DNA from: Marinilabiliaceae bacterium ANBcel2
GTDB taxonomy: Bacteria; Bacteroidota; Bacteroidia; Bacteroidales; Marinilabiliaceae
Assembly: GCA_029688995.1 (NCBI GenBank)
Contig: JARULA010000001.1
Span: 496,001 to 560,000 of the forward strand
Direction of reading: 5' to 3'
Length of the DNA: 64,000 nucleotides
Shown: one piece after another, positions 37,038-47,069 of the stretch
How the letters are laid out: each line of letters begins with the position of its first letter
Position numbering within the stretch: position 1 is the first letter of the stretch
The notes under the pieces: model-generated
The model's database searches: none
What the model was told of the DNA's origin: nothing
The model's input: only the letters and a program-made list of their open reading frames with translations
Translations under genes and position numbers: made by a program

Positions 37038-38030
37038 ATGAGAAGAAAAAAGAATATTGCATTAATATATGGAGGATACTCATCTGAAGAGATTATAAGC
37101 CGCAAAAGTGCAGAAGGGATTTTATCATTTATCGAAAAAGATAAATACAATGTAATTCCTGTGCTGATAACTAAAGATAGATGGGTTGTTACAGAGGGAG
37201 AGGAAGAATGGGAGATTAACAAAAACCTTTTTAATTTTAAAAAAGGTAAAAAGGAGATTTTTTTTGATTGTGCCTATATAACTATTCATGGCTCTCCGGG
37301 TGAAAATGGATTTCTGCAGGGGTATCTTGAGATGGCAGGAGTACCTTACACCACATGCAATGTACTAACCTCCTCGCTTACTTTTAATAAATATGTGTGT
37401 AACAACTACCTTAAAAATTTTAATGTTAATGTAGCCGAAGCTGTTCTAATAACAGACAACAAAGAGTTTTGCTCCAAAGAGATAGTTGCTAAAACAGGGT
37501 TACCATGCTTTGTTAAACCAAACGCAGGAGGGTCGAGTTTTGGAATATCAAAAGTGCACAATATTGAACAACTCAAATGGGCTATAGAAAAAGCTTTTAA
37601 AGAGTCGAATCAAATAGTTGTAGAGGAGTTTATCGAAGGGAAAGAGGTTACATGCGGACTCTATAAAACAGCCGAAAAATGTGAAATATTACCTTTAACC
37701 GAAATAATAAGCAAAAATGAGTTCTTCGATTTTGAAGCTAAATATACTCCCGAAAAAGTTACAGAGATAACTCCGGCAAGATTAAACAAAGAGATAACTA
37801 ATTCTATAATGAGTATCTCATCAAATATCTATGATATACTTCAATGTAGGGGTATAATACGTATAGATTATATAATAAAAAATAATACTATATATATGCT
37901 CGAGGTAAATACTACACCGGGAATGACAAAAACCAGTTTTATTCCTCAGCAGATAAAAGCAAAAAACTTAAATATAGGCAATCTCTTCAGCGAGATAATA
38001 GAAGATTCAATAAAAAACTCAAAAGAGTAA
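37038..38030 (+). CDS. ddl: D-alanine-D-alanine ligase
   Basis: 330 residues of ATP-grasp fold. The N-terminal IALIYGGYSSEEIISRKSAEG, the HGSPGENGFLQGYLEMAGVPY segment, FVKPNAGGSSFGI and the C-terminal LEVNTTPGMT form the Ddl signature. It makes the D-Ala-D-Ala used by MurF, and the racemase half of the fusion at 14.2 kb supplies its substrate. The 48 bases before it follow the pseudouridine synthase, so they may be co-transcribed. Confidence 0.96.
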   Translation: MRRKKNIALIYGGYSSEEIISRKSAEGILSFIEKDKYNVIPVLITKDRWVVTEGEEEWEINKNLFNFKKGKKEIFFDCAYITIHGSPGENGFLQGYLEMAGVPYTTCNVLTSSLTFNKYVCNNYLKNFNVNVAEAVLITDNKEFCSKEIVAKTGLPCFVKPNAGGSSFGISKVHNIEQLKWAIEKAFKESNQIVVEEFIEGKEVTCGLYKTAEKCEILPLTEIISKNEFFDFEAKYTPEKVTEITPARLNKEITNSIMSISSNIYDILQCRGIIRIDYIIKNNTIYMLEVNTTPGMTKTSFIPQQIKAKNLNIGNLFSEIIEDSIKNSKE

Positions 38031-38112
38031 CTACCCAGGTTTATTAAAACATTTTAAGTAAAAGGTTTGTTGTATAAGAGAGACTAATTTACAAACTCTT
38101 AAAAATGTAATT

Positions 38113-38625
38113 ATGGAAAAAAATAGTAGCAATGTAACCTTTAAAGGTAATAAAGTAACACTTCTTGGTAAAAAAGCTGAAAAAGGTGATAAAGCCCCCG
38201 ACTTTGCAGTTTTATCATCTTCATTAGAACCGGTTAAGCTGTCCGATTTTGATGGTAAAATCAAGGTGTTATCGATCTACCCTTCAATTGACACAGGAGT
38301 ATGCGCAGCACAAAACAGAAGATTCAACACCGAAGCCGATAAATTGGACGATGTAGCAGTTCTTTCAATATCAGTTGATTTGCCCTTTGCACAATCAAGA
38401 TTTTGTGCAGCAGAAGGATTAAACAGTATAATTACACTTTCTGACCATAAAGATCTTGACTTTGGGTTAAAATATGGGTTTGTTATAGAGGAGCTCAGAC
38501 TTCTATCACGGGGAACAGTAGTAATTGATAAAAACAATACAATACAGTTTGTAGAATACGTATCCGAAGTTACAAATGAGCCGGACTACGACGCAGCAAT
38601 GAAAGCAGTTAAAGAGTTAAGATAA
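38113..38625 (+). CDS. tpx: Thiol peroxidase (Tpx)
   Basis: 170 residues of the atypical two-Cys peroxiredoxin family. The peroxidatic Cys64 lies in SIDTGVCAAQNRRFN and the resolving Cys98 in SRFCAAEGLNSI, with the KAPDFAVLSSSLEPVKLSDF lead-in. It reduces peroxides with electrons from thioredoxin. The gene stands apart, converging on the permease at 38.6 kb with an 18-base gap. Confidence 0.96.
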   Translation: MEKNSSNVTFKGNKVTLLGKKAEKGDKAPDFAVLSSSLEPVKLSDFDGKIKVLSIYPSIDTGVCAAQNRRFNTEADKLDDVAVLSISVDLPFAQSRFCAAEGLNSIITLSDHKDLDFGLKYGFVIEELRLLSRGTVVIDKNNTIQFVEYVSEVTNEPDYDAAMKAVKELR

Positions 38626-38643
38626 CATTGCTTATAAAAGGGA

Positions 38644-40059
38644 TTAATTGCTGTTTTTACCTGTAATATTCTGGTAGATGCGATGTGCAATATAGGCAAG
38701 TAATAAAATGGCAACACCTAAAAATGAATATAACCCCTCGTGATGTGAAGCTATTAAAGCCTCTCTTACAGCACCAAAAAGAGCAATAAGAGAAAATAGT
38801 AAATATAATGCGGGCAACCAGGGATACCCTCCTGCCCTATAAGGTCGGTCAGCATCCGGCCTTTTGTATCTTAAAACAAATAGAGCTAAAACAGTTAATG
38901 AGCCTGTAATAAACATTGCAATGCTTGACATCTCAATAATTGCATGGAAACTACCCGTTACAACAAGCAGGGAGGCAAAAAGAGCCTGAATCCACAATGC
39001 CCTGCTGGGAACCCTATTCTTTCCCAACTTAGATGCTCCTCGCCAAAACACTCCATCCAGAGCCATAGCATAAGCAACACGTGAGCTTGTTAAAACAGTA
39101 GCGTTCAACGATGTAACAATTGCTACAGTAATGGTAATTAAAACAATATCGGCTACAACACTGCTTTGCAAAACCCCCGCCATAGCACTTCCTGCATCAC
39201 GGTTACCAAGATTTGCTAAACCTTCATAGCCCAGGGTTAACAAAAAAGCTGTGCACATCAATAAATAGATAAAAGTAATTGAAAGTGAAGACCAAATCAT
39301 TGATCGCGGAATATTGCGAGCTGGATTTTTCACCTCTCCGGCAACATATATAATATTAAGCCATCCCGAATAGGCAAAATTTACAAATAAGAATGCTGCA
39401 ACTATTCCAGTAAATGTGGGGTTTGAATCTATTGCAGAACTGTTTAAAATATCTGATATTGTAACATTAAATCCCCCGAAAAAAATAGCGTAGGTAGCTA
39501 AAACAATAAGGAGTAAAACTGGAATAAGAGTGAATAAAATTTGTGTTGTAGCTGCTATGCGTGTACCTGCATCATTTATAACAGTTAGCAAAACAATTAA
39601 ACCAACAGCAAATAGTTGAGCAGCAGAGACAGGAACAGTTTTATGTATAGCTACCATCAAATCAACCCCTAAAATGGTAGATACCTGATATTGAAATACT
39701 GCAACCGACATCCCTGCAATAGATCCTCCAAAAATAGTAACAAAAAGCACCCACCCGCCGGCAAAAGCAACAGAACGGCCAAAAGCTTCGCGCTGAAAAA
39801 CATAATCACCTCCTGCCTTTGGGAACATAGCTCCAAGCTCTCCGCATGCCAGCGATCCGGAAAAAGCAAACACCCCTCCGATTATCCAGACTAAAAAAAA
39901 CCAAAAAATAGAATTTACATGTGCAGCAACAGCTCCGGGAAACAGAAATATCCCAACCCCAAGCATAGATCCCGAAACAATGGTAAATGCAGCTAACGGA
40001 CCAATAACCCGGTATCTGTTTTCACCACTTAAATCCTCTACTGCTTTAGATCTATCCAT
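38644..40059 (-). CDS. APC-family amino acid permease
   Basis: 471 residues with about 12 membrane spans. The first span has VSGSMLGVGIFLFPG, the unwound substrate-binding motif of the APC superfamily, and FAYSGWLNIIYVAGEVKNPARN marks the conserved loop after span 6. It imports or exchanges an amino acid; the substrate is not evident. No partner gene (decarboxylase or deaminase) is next to it. Confidence 0.9.
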   Translation of the reverse strand: MDRSKAVEDLSGENRYRVIGPLAAFTIVSGSMLGVGIFLFPGAVAAHVNSIFWFFLVWIIGGVFAFSGSLACGELGAMFPKAGGDYVFQREAFGRSVAFAGGWVLFVTIFGGSIAGMSVAVFQYQVSTILGVDLMVAIHKTVPVSAAQLFAVGLIVLLTVINDAGTRIAATTQILFTLIPVLLLIVLATYAIFFGGFNVTISDILNSSAIDSNPTFTGIVAAFLFVNFAYSGWLNIIYVAGEVKNPARNIPRSMIWSSLSITFIYLLMCTAFLLTLGYEGLANLGNRDAGSAMAGVLQSSVVADIVLITITVAIVTSLNATVLTSSRVAYAMALDGVFWRGASKLGKNRVPSRALWIQALFASLLVVTGSFHAIIEMSSIAMFITGSLTVLALFVLRYKRPDADRPYRAGGYPWLPALYLLFSLIALFGAVREALIASHHEGLYSFLGVAILLLAYIAHRIYQNITGKNSN

Positions 40060-40137
40060 AAATCAGCTTTATCTATAATTTATTGAAGTTTTGAAGATAA
40101 CAAAGAATATAGAAAGAGAGTGCAAAATATAAATGAT

Positions 40138-40145
40138 TACTTTTG
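40138..40145 (+). promoter_or_regulatory. -7 element of the U32 peptidase gene
   Basis: TACTTTTG fits TAnnTTTG, 21 bases before the ATG at 40167. No matching -33 element. Confidence 0.45.
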
Positions 40146-40166
40146 TAGAAAATATTAAAAATAAGG

Positions 40167-42134
40167 ATGAATCTAAATAAACCTGAATTACTTGCTCCGG
40201 CAGGAAGCGCCGAATCTTTTTATGCTGCAATAGAGGCTGGGGCTGATGCTGTCTATCTCGGACTAGAAGATTTTAATGCCCGTAAAAGAGCCAAAAACTT
40301 TAAAAACAGTGATTTGCCAATCCTTTTAAGTGAAGCGCATAAAAATGGGGTTAAAGTTTTTATAGCTCTTAATACTGTTTTAAAAAATAGTGAAATAGAT
40401 TCAATGGTTAAAACACTCTCTTTTTTAAACAGATATAAGCCCGATGCTGTAATAATTCAAGACTGGGGAGTATATAATATAATAAAAAGCCGATTTCCGG
40501 CCCTTACAATTCATGCAAGTACACAAATGGCTATACATAACAGTATAGGGGCAGAGTATATGAAAGAAAAAGGTTTTAACCGCACTATACTGGCACGTGA
40601 ACTTACAATTAAAGAGATTGAAACTATTGGCAAAACAGAAACAGAGATAGAGCTATTTATTCACGGTGCATTATGCTACTCCTTCTCGGGAATGTGTCAC
40701 TTCAGCTCATTTCTTGGTGGCTACGGAGCAAACAGAGGGGTTTGTAAACAGGTGTGCCGAAGAGGCTTTAATATTAATAATAAAAAGGAATTTGTATTCA
40801 ATTTAAAGGATAATATACAGGTATCACAAATAAAAAGATTTTCAAACGCAGGTATAAAATCCCTCAAAATAGAGGGACGTTTAAAGTCGGATCAATACGT
40901 ATATAAAGTAACAAAAACATATAGGAATTTAATAGACAAGAGAATTAATGAAGAGGAGGCCCACAAAATATTAATCAGCGATACAGGTCGTGAAAAGACA
41001 TCATACTTTACAGGTGCAGATGTTAAAAATGCAATATCTAATCATACAAGCTCGGGATTCTTTCTCGGAAAGGTGATTAAATCAAACCAAACATCGTTTA
41101 CCTTTAGATCAAACTACAACTTTCCCAGTCTGTTCCGACTAAGAATTCAAGCCCAAAAAAGTTATTCAAGTGACACTTTAAAAGTTAGAGAGTACATAAA
41201 AAAAGCTGATAATATAATTGAAGTAAAAAGTTCACTAAAACCAGATACGGGAGCTTTAATATACTTAACAGGTGAGGAGATAAGGAAGTTTCCCCAAAGA
41301 TTACCTAAACAAAATAACCCGTTAGCAAAAACAGATAAAAAGTATAAACCCTTTATTCTGAATTTTAAAAATGAGAAAAAGTTACATCAACTATATATCC
41401 GCATAGACTCTCTTAACTGGCTAAAAAAAATACATTTCAATAATGCCGATGCTATAATATTCTCTTTCAATAAAAGAGATTGGAGCAATCTGAATTTAAA
41501 GAGTGGACTAATTAAAAACAATATTAAAAAAATATGGATAGAGTTACCATTTTTTATTCCTGAAAAAAAATTAAGTTTTTACCATAATCTTATAAGAGAA
41601 ATGATTTCATGCGGAATAGACAAGTTTGTTTTAAGTAATATATCCCAAAAAATGTTACTGCCAAATAACAGTCAGTTTATACTTAATGAAAATGGTTACT
41701 CATACAACGATGCATCCATTGCCCACCACATTAAAGAGGGAGCCCTAACTGTCACCTACCCTGTTGAAAACGATAAAGAGAATTTATATTCATACAAGTA
41801 TAAAAACGGAATAGTTCCCCTCTACTACTATCCAAGACTTTTTGTCTCAAGAATGCCGGTAAAAAGAGCAAAGGGAGAAATTCTTAAAGATGATACAGAC
41901 AAAAGCTTTAAAACAAAGATAGTAGATGGTATAACCTATACAATTCCCGAGACAGTTGTTAGTATGCTTCAATATAAAAACAACTTAAAAAAAGAGGGTT
42001 TCTTTCGCTTTTTAATAGATCTCAGCTTTGAAAAACCCTCTTCAAATAAATTTAAAACTTTAATTAAACGTTATAACGAATCTCAACAGATACAACCATC
42101 GGATAACTTTAATTACAAAAGAACACTACAATAA
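40167..42134 (+). CDS. U32-family peptidase / RNA hydroxylation protein
   Basis: 655 residues. The N-terminal half is the U32 fold (PELLAPAGSAESFYAAIEAGADAVYLG). A cluster HGALCYSFSGMCHFSSF and RGVCKQVCRRG supplies four cysteines for an iron-sulfur cluster. The C-terminal half is a long, lysine-rich extension. Members of this family act in tRNA 5-hydroxyuridine (TrhP) or 23S C2501 hydroxylation (RlhA) and were earlier called collagenases; which applies here is not clear. It converges on glutamine synthetase with a 9-base gap. Confidence 0.88.
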   Translation: MNLNKPELLAPAGSAESFYAAIEAGADAVYLGLEDFNARKRAKNFKNSDLPILLSEAHKNGVKVFIALNTVLKNSEIDSMVKTLSFLNRYKPDAVIIQDWGVYNIIKSRFPALTIHASTQMAIHNSIGAEYMKEKGFNRTILARELTIKEIETIGKTETEIELFIHGALCYSFSGMCHFSSFLGGYGANRGVCKQVCRRGFNINNKKEFVFNLKDNIQVSQIKRFSNAGIKSLKIEGRLKSDQYVYKVTKTYRNLIDKRINEEEAHKILISDTGREKTSYFTGADVKNAISNHTSSGFFLGKVIKSNQTSFTFRSNYNFPSLFRLRIQAQKSYSSDTLKVREYIKKADNIIEVKSSLKPDTGALIYLTGEEIRKFPQRLPKQNNPLAKTDKKYKPFILNFKNEKKLHQLYIRIDSLNWLKKIHFNNADAIIFSFNKRDWSNLNLKSGLIKNNIKKIWIELPFFIPEKKLSFYHNLIREMISCGIDKFVLSNISQKMLLPNNSQFILNENGYSYNDASIAHHIKEGALTVTYPVENDKENLYSYKYKNGIVPLYYYPRLFVSRMPVKRAKGEILKDDTDKSFKTKIVDGITYTIPETVVSMLQYKNNLKKEGFFRFLIDLSFEKPSSNKFKTLIKRYNESQQIQPSDNFNYKRTLQ

Positions 42135-42143
42135 GCTTTTAAT

Positions 42144-44336
42144 TTATCGTGCAAAAAGCAACTCTCTGTATTTAGGAAGAGGCCACTCTTCATTATCTAC
42201 AATTAGCTCAAGTTTATCAATAAAATATCGAATATCACCAAGATAAGGCCTAACGGTAGAATCGTACAACTCAGCTTTTAAGTAGATATCCTCCTCTTTA
42301 TTAGCAACCTTACGTGCCTCTATCATATCATGAACACTATTTTTTATATTCTGTATATATCCCGAAGTTTTTTTAATCAAGTCTAACCGGTCGGATGATA
42401 AGTTACGGTAAACATCCTCATCACCAAATATATCTTTTAGTCCTTGAACATTAGCAATTAATGTATTCATATACCTTACACCTGTAGGAACAATATGATT
42501 AATAGCAATATCTCCCAAAACTCTTGATTCTATCTGTATTTTTTTAGTGAATTTTTCCAACTCAACCTCAACACGTGCCTCTAACTCCTTACTGTTAAAA
42601 ACCCCGGTTTTATCAAAAGTTTTAACTGCTTTTGGAGTCAGGTATGCATTAAGAGCTTTAGGAACCGAAGAGACGTTAAGAAGTCCGCGCTCCTGAGCCA
42701 ACTTAACCCATTCAGAACTATATCCATCTCCATCAAATCTTATATTTTTAGTCTCACTGATATACTGCTTTAATATTTGAAGAATAGCCTCATCTTTTTT
42801 AACCCCGCCATTAATTAACAGATCAACCTCACTTTTAAACTCCTTAAGCTGCTCTGCAAAAATTGTATTTAAAACTATCACTGCAGACGCACAATTAGCT
42901 GATGATCCTACAGCCCTGTACTCAAAACGATTACCGGTAAAAGCAAAAGGGGATGTTCTGTTGCGATCGGTGTTATCCAGCAATATTTCAGGGATTTTGC
43001 CAATATTCAATTTTATAGAACGCTTTTCATCGGGAGTCATACCCTTATCTGGAACAGTCTCTTCCAATTCATCAAGCACCTTGTTAAGCTCACGCCCTAA
43101 AAAAGCAGAGATAATAGAAGGAGGAGCCTCATTAGCACCCAATCGGTGGCAGTTACCTGCTGTTAAAATAGAGGCAAGCAAAATATCCTGATGTTTATAA
43201 ACAGCCTTAAGAACATTTACCAAAAATGTTATAAACTGCATATTAGTACGAGGATTTTTACCGGGTGAGAAGAGGTTAACCCCGGTATCTGTACTTAATG
43301 ACCAGTTGTTATGTTTTCCCGACCCGTTAATTCCCTTAAATGGTTTTTCATGAAAAAGAACTCTAAAATCATGCTTACGCGCTATACGTTTCATCACATC
43401 CATAATAAGTTGGTTGTGATCATTTGCCAGATTAGCTTCTTCAAATATTGGAGCTACCTCAAACTGGTTTGGAGCAACCTCATTATGCCTTGTCTTAACA
43501 GGAATTCCCAAATAATAAGCTTCTCTCTCAAACTCCTCCATATAGGCTATAACACGTTCAGGAATCGCGCTAAAATAGTGATCATCAAGCTGTTGATCTT
43601 TAGATGAAGAGTGCCCCATAAGAGTTCTTTCAGTAAGCATCAAATCGGGCCGTGCCATAAAAAGAGCCTCATCCACAAGAAAATACTCCTGCTCCCAACC
43701 TAAATTAACCGATACTTTTGATACATTTCTATCAAAATAACGACACACATCCACTGCAGCCTTATCCAATGAGTTCAAAGACTTTAAAAGCGGCATCTTA
43801 TAATCGAGAGCCTCTCCCGTATAAGAGATGAATATAGTGGGCAAACAAAGTGTTGTACCAACAATAAAGGCTGGAGAAGAGACATCCCATGCAGTATATC
43901 CTCTTGCCTCAAAAGTGTTACGAATACCTCCCGAAGGCAAACTGGAAGCATCGGGTTCTTGTTGAATTAATAATTTTCCGCTAAACCCCTCAACTACACC
44001 TCCTGCTGTATCGGTATTAATAAAAGCATCATGTTTCTCGGCAGTAGAGTCGGTTAAAGGATGAAACCAATGAGTATAATGAGTAGCCCCATTCTCTATT
44101 GCCCACGCTTTCATACCAAGAGCTATTTGATCGGCCATGCGTCGATCTATACGAGCCCCCTTTATCATAGCAGACATAACATGATCATAGGCTTCTTTTG
44201 ATAAATACTTTTTCATTTTAGATTTATCAAAAACATTTTTTCCAAAATAGTCAGATGTTAATTTTCCGGGGTTATCAATATACTTTGGTTCACGTTTTAA
44301 AAGTTCTTTTAATGCAAAAAATCTTAAAGTAGCCAT
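42144..44336 (-). CDS. Glutamine synthetase type III
   Basis: About 730 residues from the ATG at 44336 (MATLRFFALKELLKREP). An open frame continues to 44429, but a predicted promoter lies between, so the shorter protein is preferred. GSIII motifs are all present: GGVVEGFSGKLLIQQEP, VNLGWEQEYFLVD, RHNEVAPNQFEVAP, GSGKHNNWSLSTD and NRTSPFAFTGNRFEYRAVGS. It condenses ammonia and glutamate to glutamine. The type is dodecameric and common in Bacteroidota (also called glnN). No amtB or glnK is adjacent. Confidence 0.95.
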   Translation of the reverse strand: MATLRFFALKELLKREPKYIDNPGKLTSDYFGKNVFDKSKMKKYLSKEAYDHVMSAMIKGARIDRRMADQIALGMKAWAIENGATHYTHWFHPLTDSTAEKHDAFINTDTAGGVVEGFSGKLLIQQEPDASSLPSGGIRNTFEARGYTAWDVSSPAFIVGTTLCLPTIFISYTGEALDYKMPLLKSLNSLDKAAVDVCRYFDRNVSKVSVNLGWEQEYFLVDEALFMARPDLMLTERTLMGHSSSKDQQLDDHYFSAIPERVIAYMEEFEREAYYLGIPVKTRHNEVAPNQFEVAPIFEEANLANDHNQLIMDVMKRIARKHDFRVLFHEKPFKGINGSGKHNNWSLSTDTGVNLFSPGKNPRTNMQFITFLVNVLKAVYKHQDILLASILTAGNCHRLGANEAPPSIISAFLGRELNKVLDELEETVPDKGMTPDEKRSIKLNIGKIPEILLDNTDRNRTSPFAFTGNRFEYRAVGSSANCASAVIVLNTIFAEQLKEFKSEVDLLINGGVKKDEAILQILKQYISETKNIRFDGDGYSSEWVKLAQERGLLNVSSVPKALNAYLTPKAVKTFDKTGVFNSKELEARVEVELEKFTKKIQIESRVLGDIAINHIVPTGVRYMNTLIANVQGLKDIFGDEDVYRNLSSDRLDLIKKTSGYIQNIKNSVHDMIEARKVANKEEDIYLKAELYDSTVRPYLGDIRYFIDKLELIVDNEEWPLPKYRELLFAR

Positions 44337-44375
44337 AACATCTGATTTTAATAAGTTAGAAGTGACAAATTTCAA

Positions 44376-44383
44376 CAAATTTA
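44376..44383 (-). promoter_or_regulatory. -7 element of glutamine synthetase
   Basis: Minus strand TAAATTTG fits TAnnTTTG. Transcription from it would begin near 44369, downstream of the first in-frame ATG at 44429, which favours the start at 44336. Confidence 0.45.
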
Positions 44384-44470
44384 TGAAACCTCCCCAAAAA
44401 ACAGTGTTAAAATATATAAAACCACACATTTTAAATCCTACCCCCCCCTACTACAAACCATATGTAATAA

Positions 44471-44505
44471 AAAAATCCGGCATACATAAAGCACACCGGA
44501 TTTTT
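44471..44505 (-). terminator. Terminator of the dipeptidase operon
   Basis: AAAAATCCGG and CCGGATTTTT form a 10-base stem, 18 bases after the dipeptidase stop. The symmetric A and T runs could work in either direction, but no plus-strand gene ends here. Confidence 0.85.
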
Positions 44506-44522
44506 CTGACTCGAACTAAAAT

Positions 44523-45893
44523 CTATTCCCCAAAATAGCGATAGAACCAGCCCAGAGTCTCTATCCCATTAAAAAACTGCTCTAAAGGATAATTTTCGTT
44601 CGGACTGTGAATGGCGTCAGATTCAAGACCAAACCCCAACAATATAGATTTTAAGCCCAGTACCTCTTCAAAAGTTGCAATAATAGGTATAGACCCACCA
44701 CTTCTAAAAGGAACAGGTCTTTTGTTATATACTTTTTCAAAAGCCTTTTCAGCAGCTTTATATGCGGGAATATCAATAGGGCAGACATAGCCCTGACCAC
44801 CATGTAAAGGAGTTACCTTAACAGTTACCGATGCAGGAGCTACTGTTTCTAAATATTGAGACAAAAGCTGAGTAACTTTTTCATTATCCTGATTAGGAAC
44901 CAATCGACATGAAAGTTTTGCATAAGCTTTTGAAGGAAGAACAGTTTTTGCTCCTTCACCTGTATAACCACCCCAAATACCACAAACATCAAAAGATGGC
45001 CTTATGCCGGTCCGTTCAATAGTAGAATACCCCTCTTCACCCGATAAAGCATCAACATTGATAGATTTTTTATACTTTTCCTCATCAAAGGGAGCCTGAG
45101 CCATCAACTCCCGCTCCTGAGAGCTTACCTCCTTTACATCATTATAAAATCCCGGAACAGTAATTTTACCTTTACTATCAGTCATTCCGGCTATCATTGA
45201 AGAGAGAACATTTAATGGATTTGCAACAGCCCCTCCAAACAAACCTGAATGAAGATCATGTGACGGACCGGTAACCTCAACTTCAACATATGACAACCCA
45301 CGCAACCCTGTTGTTATTGAAGGGACATCTGCACTAATCATTGAAGTATCAGAAACAACAATAACATCAGCCTTCAATTTCTCTCTGTTATTTTCACAAA
45401 AATCTGACAGGTTTGGTGAGCCTATCTCCTCTTCACCTTCAATTAAAAATTTAAAATTGCAATTGAGCAAATCACTCTTAACAAGATATTCAAAAGCTTT
45501 AACATGCATAAAGCTTTGCCCTTTATCATCATCGGCACCGCGGCCATATATTTTACCATCTTTAATTACAGGCTCAAAAGGATCTGTCTCCCATAAATCA
45601 ATTGGATCAACCGGCATAACATCCATGTGGCCATAGATAAGAACGGTAGGATAGTTATCGCCAGCAAACTTCTCAGCATATGTAACAGGATGACCCTGTG
45701 TCTCTAAAACTTCGGCTTTATCAACACCCGCTTTAATTAAAACCTCTTTCCACTTTTGTGCAGCTCTGTACATATCTTCTTTATGTTCATTTTGAGAACT
45801 TATTGAAGGTATTCGTAAAAGCTCAAACAACTCATCAATAAAAAGATCACGGTTATCGTTGATATAATTTTTAAAATTTTGCATAACAGACAT
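44523..45893 (-). CDS. M20-family dipeptidase
   Basis: 456 residues of the zinc-dependent M20 peptidase family. Metal and catalytic residues are seen in YGHMDVMPVD, GRGADDDKGQ (bridging Asp), EGEEEIGSPN (catalytic Glu pair) and, at the C-terminus, the final His in AIHSPNENYP. The lid dimer domain lies between. It splits dipeptides or related short peptides in the cytosol. The gene follows the small Cys-rich lipoprotein by 6 bases, so the two share a transcript. Confidence 0.93.
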   Translation of the reverse strand: MSVMQNFKNYINDNRDLFIDELFELLRIPSISSQNEHKEDMYRAAQKWKEVLIKAGVDKAEVLETQGHPVTYAEKFAGDNYPTVLIYGHMDVMPVDPIDLWETDPFEPVIKDGKIYGRGADDDKGQSFMHVKAFEYLVKSDLLNCNFKFLIEGEEEIGSPNLSDFCENNREKLKADVIVVSDTSMISADVPSITTGLRGLSYVEVEVTGPSHDLHSGLFGGAVANPLNVLSSMIAGMTDSKGKITVPGFYNDVKEVSSQERELMAQAPFDEEKYKKSINVDALSGEEGYSTIERTGIRPSFDVCGIWGGYTGEGAKTVLPSKAYAKLSCRLVPNQDNEKVTQLLSQYLETVAPASVTVKVTPLHGGQGYVCPIDIPAYKAAEKAFEKVYNKRPVPFRSGGSIPIIATFEEVLGLKSILLGFGLESDAIHSPNENYPLEQFFNGIETLGWFYRYFGE

Positions 45894-45899
45894 AAATAT

Positions 45900-46271
45900 T
45901 TAATTACATGGATATAGACAATCTTTGCAGGTTGCCAATCTTACACATCCATCCTCTTTCAGTATCCCAATAATACACTCAATTAGCTCATCTTCTGTTT
46001 TTGAATCTTCACATAACATTCCCCGGGTATAATACTCCATAAACTCTTCCCGATCTGATTCATCAGGTCTGCTAATCACACCTTTAACATCACCATCCTT
46101 AAGAGTTAAAACCATTTTTGATGATATACCATTATCGAGCAACAGTGTATATCTATTGTAAAACTCTTTAACTCTCTTTTCAATCTCCTTATCACTGTCA
46201 TTCTCAACACAAGAGCTTATCATCACCAAAATGAGTAAAACCCGGCAGACAATTTTAAATTCCCTAACCAT
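45900..46271 (-). CDS. Small lipoprotein with Cys-rich tail, function unknown
   Basis: 123 residues; family not recognised. The signal ends ISSC (Cys21). The mature part is acidic and ends with six cysteines in its last 35 residues, the last four spaced C-x5-C-x2-C-x3-C (CVRLATCKDCLYPC). Such spacing could hold a metal or form disulfides in the periplasm. It starts the two-gene run with the M20 dipeptidase, 6 bases apart, but no functional link is evident. Confidence 0.65.
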   Translation of the reverse strand: MVREFKIVCRVLLILVMISSCVENDSDKEIEKRVKEFYNRYTLLLDNGISSKMVLTLKDGDVKGVISRPDESDREEFMEYYTRGMLCEDSKTEDELIECIIGILKEDGCVRLATCKDCLYPCN

Positions 46272-46339
46272 TCTTTCTGCCTTTTATGTTTCAACCTTAA
46301 AGATAGTAAAATATAGAGGTGCCCCAAAGATTGAGCCTA

Positions 46340-47053
46340 TTATCCTGCCACATTATGAAACAGATTGGTTACATCATCATCCTCTTCAATTTTTGTAAGA
46401 AGCTTTTCTACATCCTCCCTTTGCTTTTGATTTAACTGTTTAGTATTATGGGGTATTCTTTCAAATCCTGAATTCTCAATAGAATAACCATTCTCTTCAA
46501 GATAATTTTGGAGAGGACCGTATGACTCAAATTGCCCATAAATAATGATAAACCCCTCCTCTAAAAAGATATCTTCAACTCCATAGTCAATCAATTCAAG
46601 CTCAAGTTCTTCAATATCAACACCTCCCTTATTATGAACTTTAAAGTGACACTTATGGTCAAACATAAAATCGACACTCCCTGCAGTACCAAGAGATCCC
46701 CCACACTTATTAAAATAACTGCGTATATTAGCTACCGTACGAGTAGGATTATCAGTAGCAGTTTCAATAATAACAGCAATACCATAAGGTCCGTAACCTT
46801 CATAAACAACCTCCTTGTAATTGGCATTATCCTTACCGGAAGCTTTCTTTATAGCACGCTCTACGTTATCCTTAGGCATATTGGCTGCTTTAGCATTCTG
46901 CATAAGCATCCTTAGTTTGGGATTAGCTTCGGGTTCGGGGCCTCCATCACGTACTGCTATAGAAATTTCACGTCCAAGCTTAGTAAATACTTTCGCCATT
47001 GTACTCCAACGACGAAACTTTCGCTCTTTTCGATATTCAAATGCTCTTCCCAT
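46340..47053 (-). CDS. YebC/PmpR-family protein
   Basis: 237 residues. The opening SKVFTKLGREI-like stretch (here MAKVFTKLGREISIAVRDGG), the MPKDNVERAIKKA and YEGYGPYGIAVIIETATDN motifs are diagnostic. Some YebC proteins are transcription regulators and others help ribosomes through difficult peptide stretches; the sequence does not tell which. The 15 residues after the first Met include a basic stretch that most homologues have in the form WSxxK. It follows the DUF3109 gene by 16 bases. Confidence 0.95.
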   Translation of the reverse strand: MGRAFEYRKERKFRRWSTMAKVFTKLGREISIAVRDGGPEPEANPKLRMLMQNAKAANMPKDNVERAIKKASGKDNANYKEVVYEGYGPYGIAVIIETATDNPTRTVANIRSYFNKCGGSLGTAGSVDFMFDHKCHFKVHNKGGVDIEELELELIDYGVEDIFLEEGFIIIYGQFESYGPLQNYLEENGYSIENSGFERIPHNTKQLNQKQREDVEKLLTKIEEDDDVTNLFHNVAG

Positions 47054-47069
47054 AATTGAATAATTTTTA

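Noticed and set aside
44337-44429. N-terminal extension of glutamine synthetase from an upstream ATG
   Set aside because: The extension is not family-like and a -7 promoter element lies inside it; the ATG at 44336 gives the standard start.
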